NCBI GenBank assembly: GCA_049680295.1
Contig: JBAUHN010000268.1
Span: 1 to 5,419, forward strand
Origin: JBAUHN01 sp049680295
GTDB taxonomy: Bacteria; Pseudomonadota; Alphaproteobacteria; Rhodobacterales; Rhodobacteraceae
Reading direction: 5' to 3'
Length of the DNA stretch: 5,419 bases
Shown: piece by piece, positions 4,087 to 5,419 of the stretch
How the letters are laid out: each line of letters begins with the position of its first letter
Position numbering within the stretch: the stretch's first letter is position 1
Notes under the pieces: generated by a model
The model's database searches: none
What the model saw: the letters and a program-made list of their open reading frames with translations, nothing else
What the model was told of the DNA's origin: nothing
Translations under genes and position numbers: made by a program

Positions 4087-5419
4087 ATGTCTGGAATAAA
4101 GAATTCAATCCTCGATACAGTCGGCGATACGCCGATTGTACGGATCAACAAACTGGCACCTGATGGTGTCGAAATTTTCGTCAAACTCGAAGCTTTCAAT
4201 CCCATGGGATCGGTCAAAGACAGGCTGGCTCTGGGGGTGATCGAGGCCGCCGAAAAGGACGGCACTATCGCCCCCGGCCAAACTGTGGTCGAGGCGACCA
4301 GCGGCAATACCGGCATCGGGCTGGCGATGGTTTGCGCGCAAAAAGGCTATCCTTTGGTGGTCACGATGGCCGAAAGCTTTAGCGTTGAACGGCGTCAGCT
4401 GATGCGGTTTCTGGGCGCCAAAGTGGTCCTGACCCCGGCGGCCGAAAAGGGCACCGGGATGGTCGCAAAAGCCAAAGAACTGGCAAAGGCGCATGGCTGG
4501 TTTCAGTCGCGGCAGTTTGAAAACCCGGCCAACGCCGATATTCACACGCGCACAACGGCGGTCGAAATCGCACGTGATTTCGAAGGCATCGGACTGGACT
4601 ATTGGGTTTCAGGCTTTGGCACCGGCGGCACGCTGAACGGCGTTGCGCGCGGGCTTGGGGTTCTTAGCCCCAAGACAAAAATTATCGTGGCCGAACCTGA
4701 CAATGCGGCGATCCTGGCCAGCGGCGATCTGAACCCGGTCAATGCCGATGGCACGCCAGTCACAAGCCATCCGGGGTTCCGTCCACATCTGATGCAAGGC
4801 TGGTCGCCCGATTTCATATCTTCGTTGACGCAAGAGGCCGTTGAGAACGGCTATGTCGACGCATTTCAACCGGTCTCGGGGGTGGACGCCACGGCGATGG
4901 CCAAGGCATTGGCACAGCAAGAGGGCATCTTTTGCGGCACCTCGGGTGGGGCAACGTTTGCGGCAGCTTTGGCCGTCGCGAAAACTGCGCCCAAAGGGTC
5001 AAAGATACTGGCGATGTTGCCGGACACCGGTGAACGCTACCTATCGACGCCCTTGTTTGCCGATGTCTCAATTGAAATGACTGCAGCGGAAATGGAATTG
5101 TCGATGTCGACACCCAACATCCGCTTTGATGTGGCGTCAACACCAGCGGCGGCGCCGGTTGCATCTGCAAAACCAGATGCGATTGCACAGGTTGAACGAA
5201 TTGTCGCAGACAAGCCGGTTGTAATGTTCGCGTTGGAGTGGTGCGAGTTTTGCTGGTCCGTCCGCAAGATGTTTGCCGAAGCCGGCATCGCCTATGAAAC
5301 CGTCGATCTGGATTCAGTAGCGTATCAGAAAAACGGCATCGGTGCGGATATACGTGCGGCATTGCGCGACATGACAGGTGCCGCAACCATCCCGCGGGTT
5401 TTCGTCGGCGGCCAACATC
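4087..5419 (+). CDS. Cysteine synthase fused to a C-terminal glutaredoxin domain (3' end outside window)
   Basis: This open frame codes for 444 visible residues and runs off the window. Residues 1 to about 327 form a complete fold-type II PLP enzyme of the O-acetylserine sulfhydrylase family, which makes cysteine from O-acetylserine and sulfide. Visible motifs are PLP lysine K44 in NPMGSVKDR, substrate loop TSGNTG (71-76), QFENPAN (143-149), phosphate cup GTGGT (178-182), GTSGGA (284-289) and LPDTGERYLST (311-321). GTGGT, QFENPAN and the GERYLST end look CysK-like, whereas EGIFCG also resembles CysM. An Ala/Pro-rich linker (about 340-363) leads to a glutaredoxin domain from about 366. That domain has redox motif WCEFC (C386, C389), helix SVRKMFAEAGI, strand YETVDLD, and the cis-proline stretch TIPRVFVGG (434-442). 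The usual Lys three residues before the first Cys is Leu. The two domains are in one frame with no stop, so this is a true fusion. Normal CysK ends near residue 320. O-acetylserine use is inferred from family. Confidence 0.93.
   Translation, partial: MSGIKNSILDTVGDTPIVRINKLAPDGVEIFVKLEAFNPMGSVKDRLALGVIEAAEKDGTIAPGQTVVEATSGNTGIGLAMVCAQKGYPLVVTMAESFSVERRQLMRFLGAKVVLTPAAEKGTGMVAKAKELAKAHGWFQSRQFENPANADIHTRTTAVEIARDFEGIGLDYWVSGFGTGGTLNGVARGLGVLSPKTKIIVAEPDNAAILASGDLNPVNADGTPVTSHPGFRPHLMQGWSPDFISSLTQEAVENGYVDAFQPVSGVDATAMAKALAQQEGIFCGTSGGATFAAALAVAKTAPKGSKILAMLPDTGERYLSTPLFADVSIEMTAAEMELSMSTPNIRFDVASTPAAAPVASAKPDAIAQVERIVADKPVVMFALEWCEFCWSVRKMFAEAGIAYETVDLDSVAYQKNGIGADIRAALRDMTGAATIPRVFVGGQH

Noticed and set aside
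4020..5386. Minus-strand ORFs of 64 to 190 codons
   Set aside because: They lie opposite the cysteine synthase-glutaredoxin gene, which has unambiguous motifs throughout. Their Arg/Pro/Ser-rich sequences are typical of antisense frames.
1..5419. CRISPR array, tRNA, rRNA, insertion sequence or prophage signals
   Set aside because: No regularly spaced repeats, cloverleaf, transposase, terminal inverted repeats with target duplication, or phage genes were seen.

Overview
The window reads as chromosomal DNA of an alphaproteobacterium, most likely a member of the Rhodobacterales (Roseobacter-like). This rests on moderate GC with GC-rich codon third positions, a cytosolic multi-PAS hybrid kinase paired with an OmpR-type regulator, and a small DUF1127-like protein. 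The assignment comes from protein style only; no database search was possible.

Layout. Positions 3-90 hold a long imperfect palindrome just past the end of the first gene. Three genes follow on the minus strand. In transcription order they are a 743-residue hybrid sensor histidine kinase (1281-3512), an OmpR-family response regulator (559-1284) that overlaps the kinase by an ATGA junction, and a small vicinal-oxygen-chelate protein resembling bleomycin-binding proteins (96-464). A 296-bp divergent intergenic region (3513-3808) carries two 13-bp direct repeats 32 bp apart, three phased A-tracts and a 6-bp inverted repeat. On the plus strand, a 76-residue DUF1127-like protein (3809-4039) is followed after 47 bp by a large ORF (4087 to the window end). 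That ORF is a cysteine synthase fused in frame to a C-terminal glutaredoxin domain and is cut off by the window edge.

How the genes may work together. The kinase has no membrane segment, so it should sense an intracellular cue through its PAS domains and pass phosphate to the OmpR-type regulator. Its own C-terminal receiver is a second phosphate acceptor. The shared divergent region makes it plausible, but unproven, that the regulator acts on the DUF1127/cysteine-synthase operon, on its own operon, or on both. The most unusual element is the cysteine synthase-glutaredoxin fusion. It could join sulfur assimilation to thiol reduction in one polypeptide, for example by forming S-sulfocysteine from thiosulfate and then reducing it.
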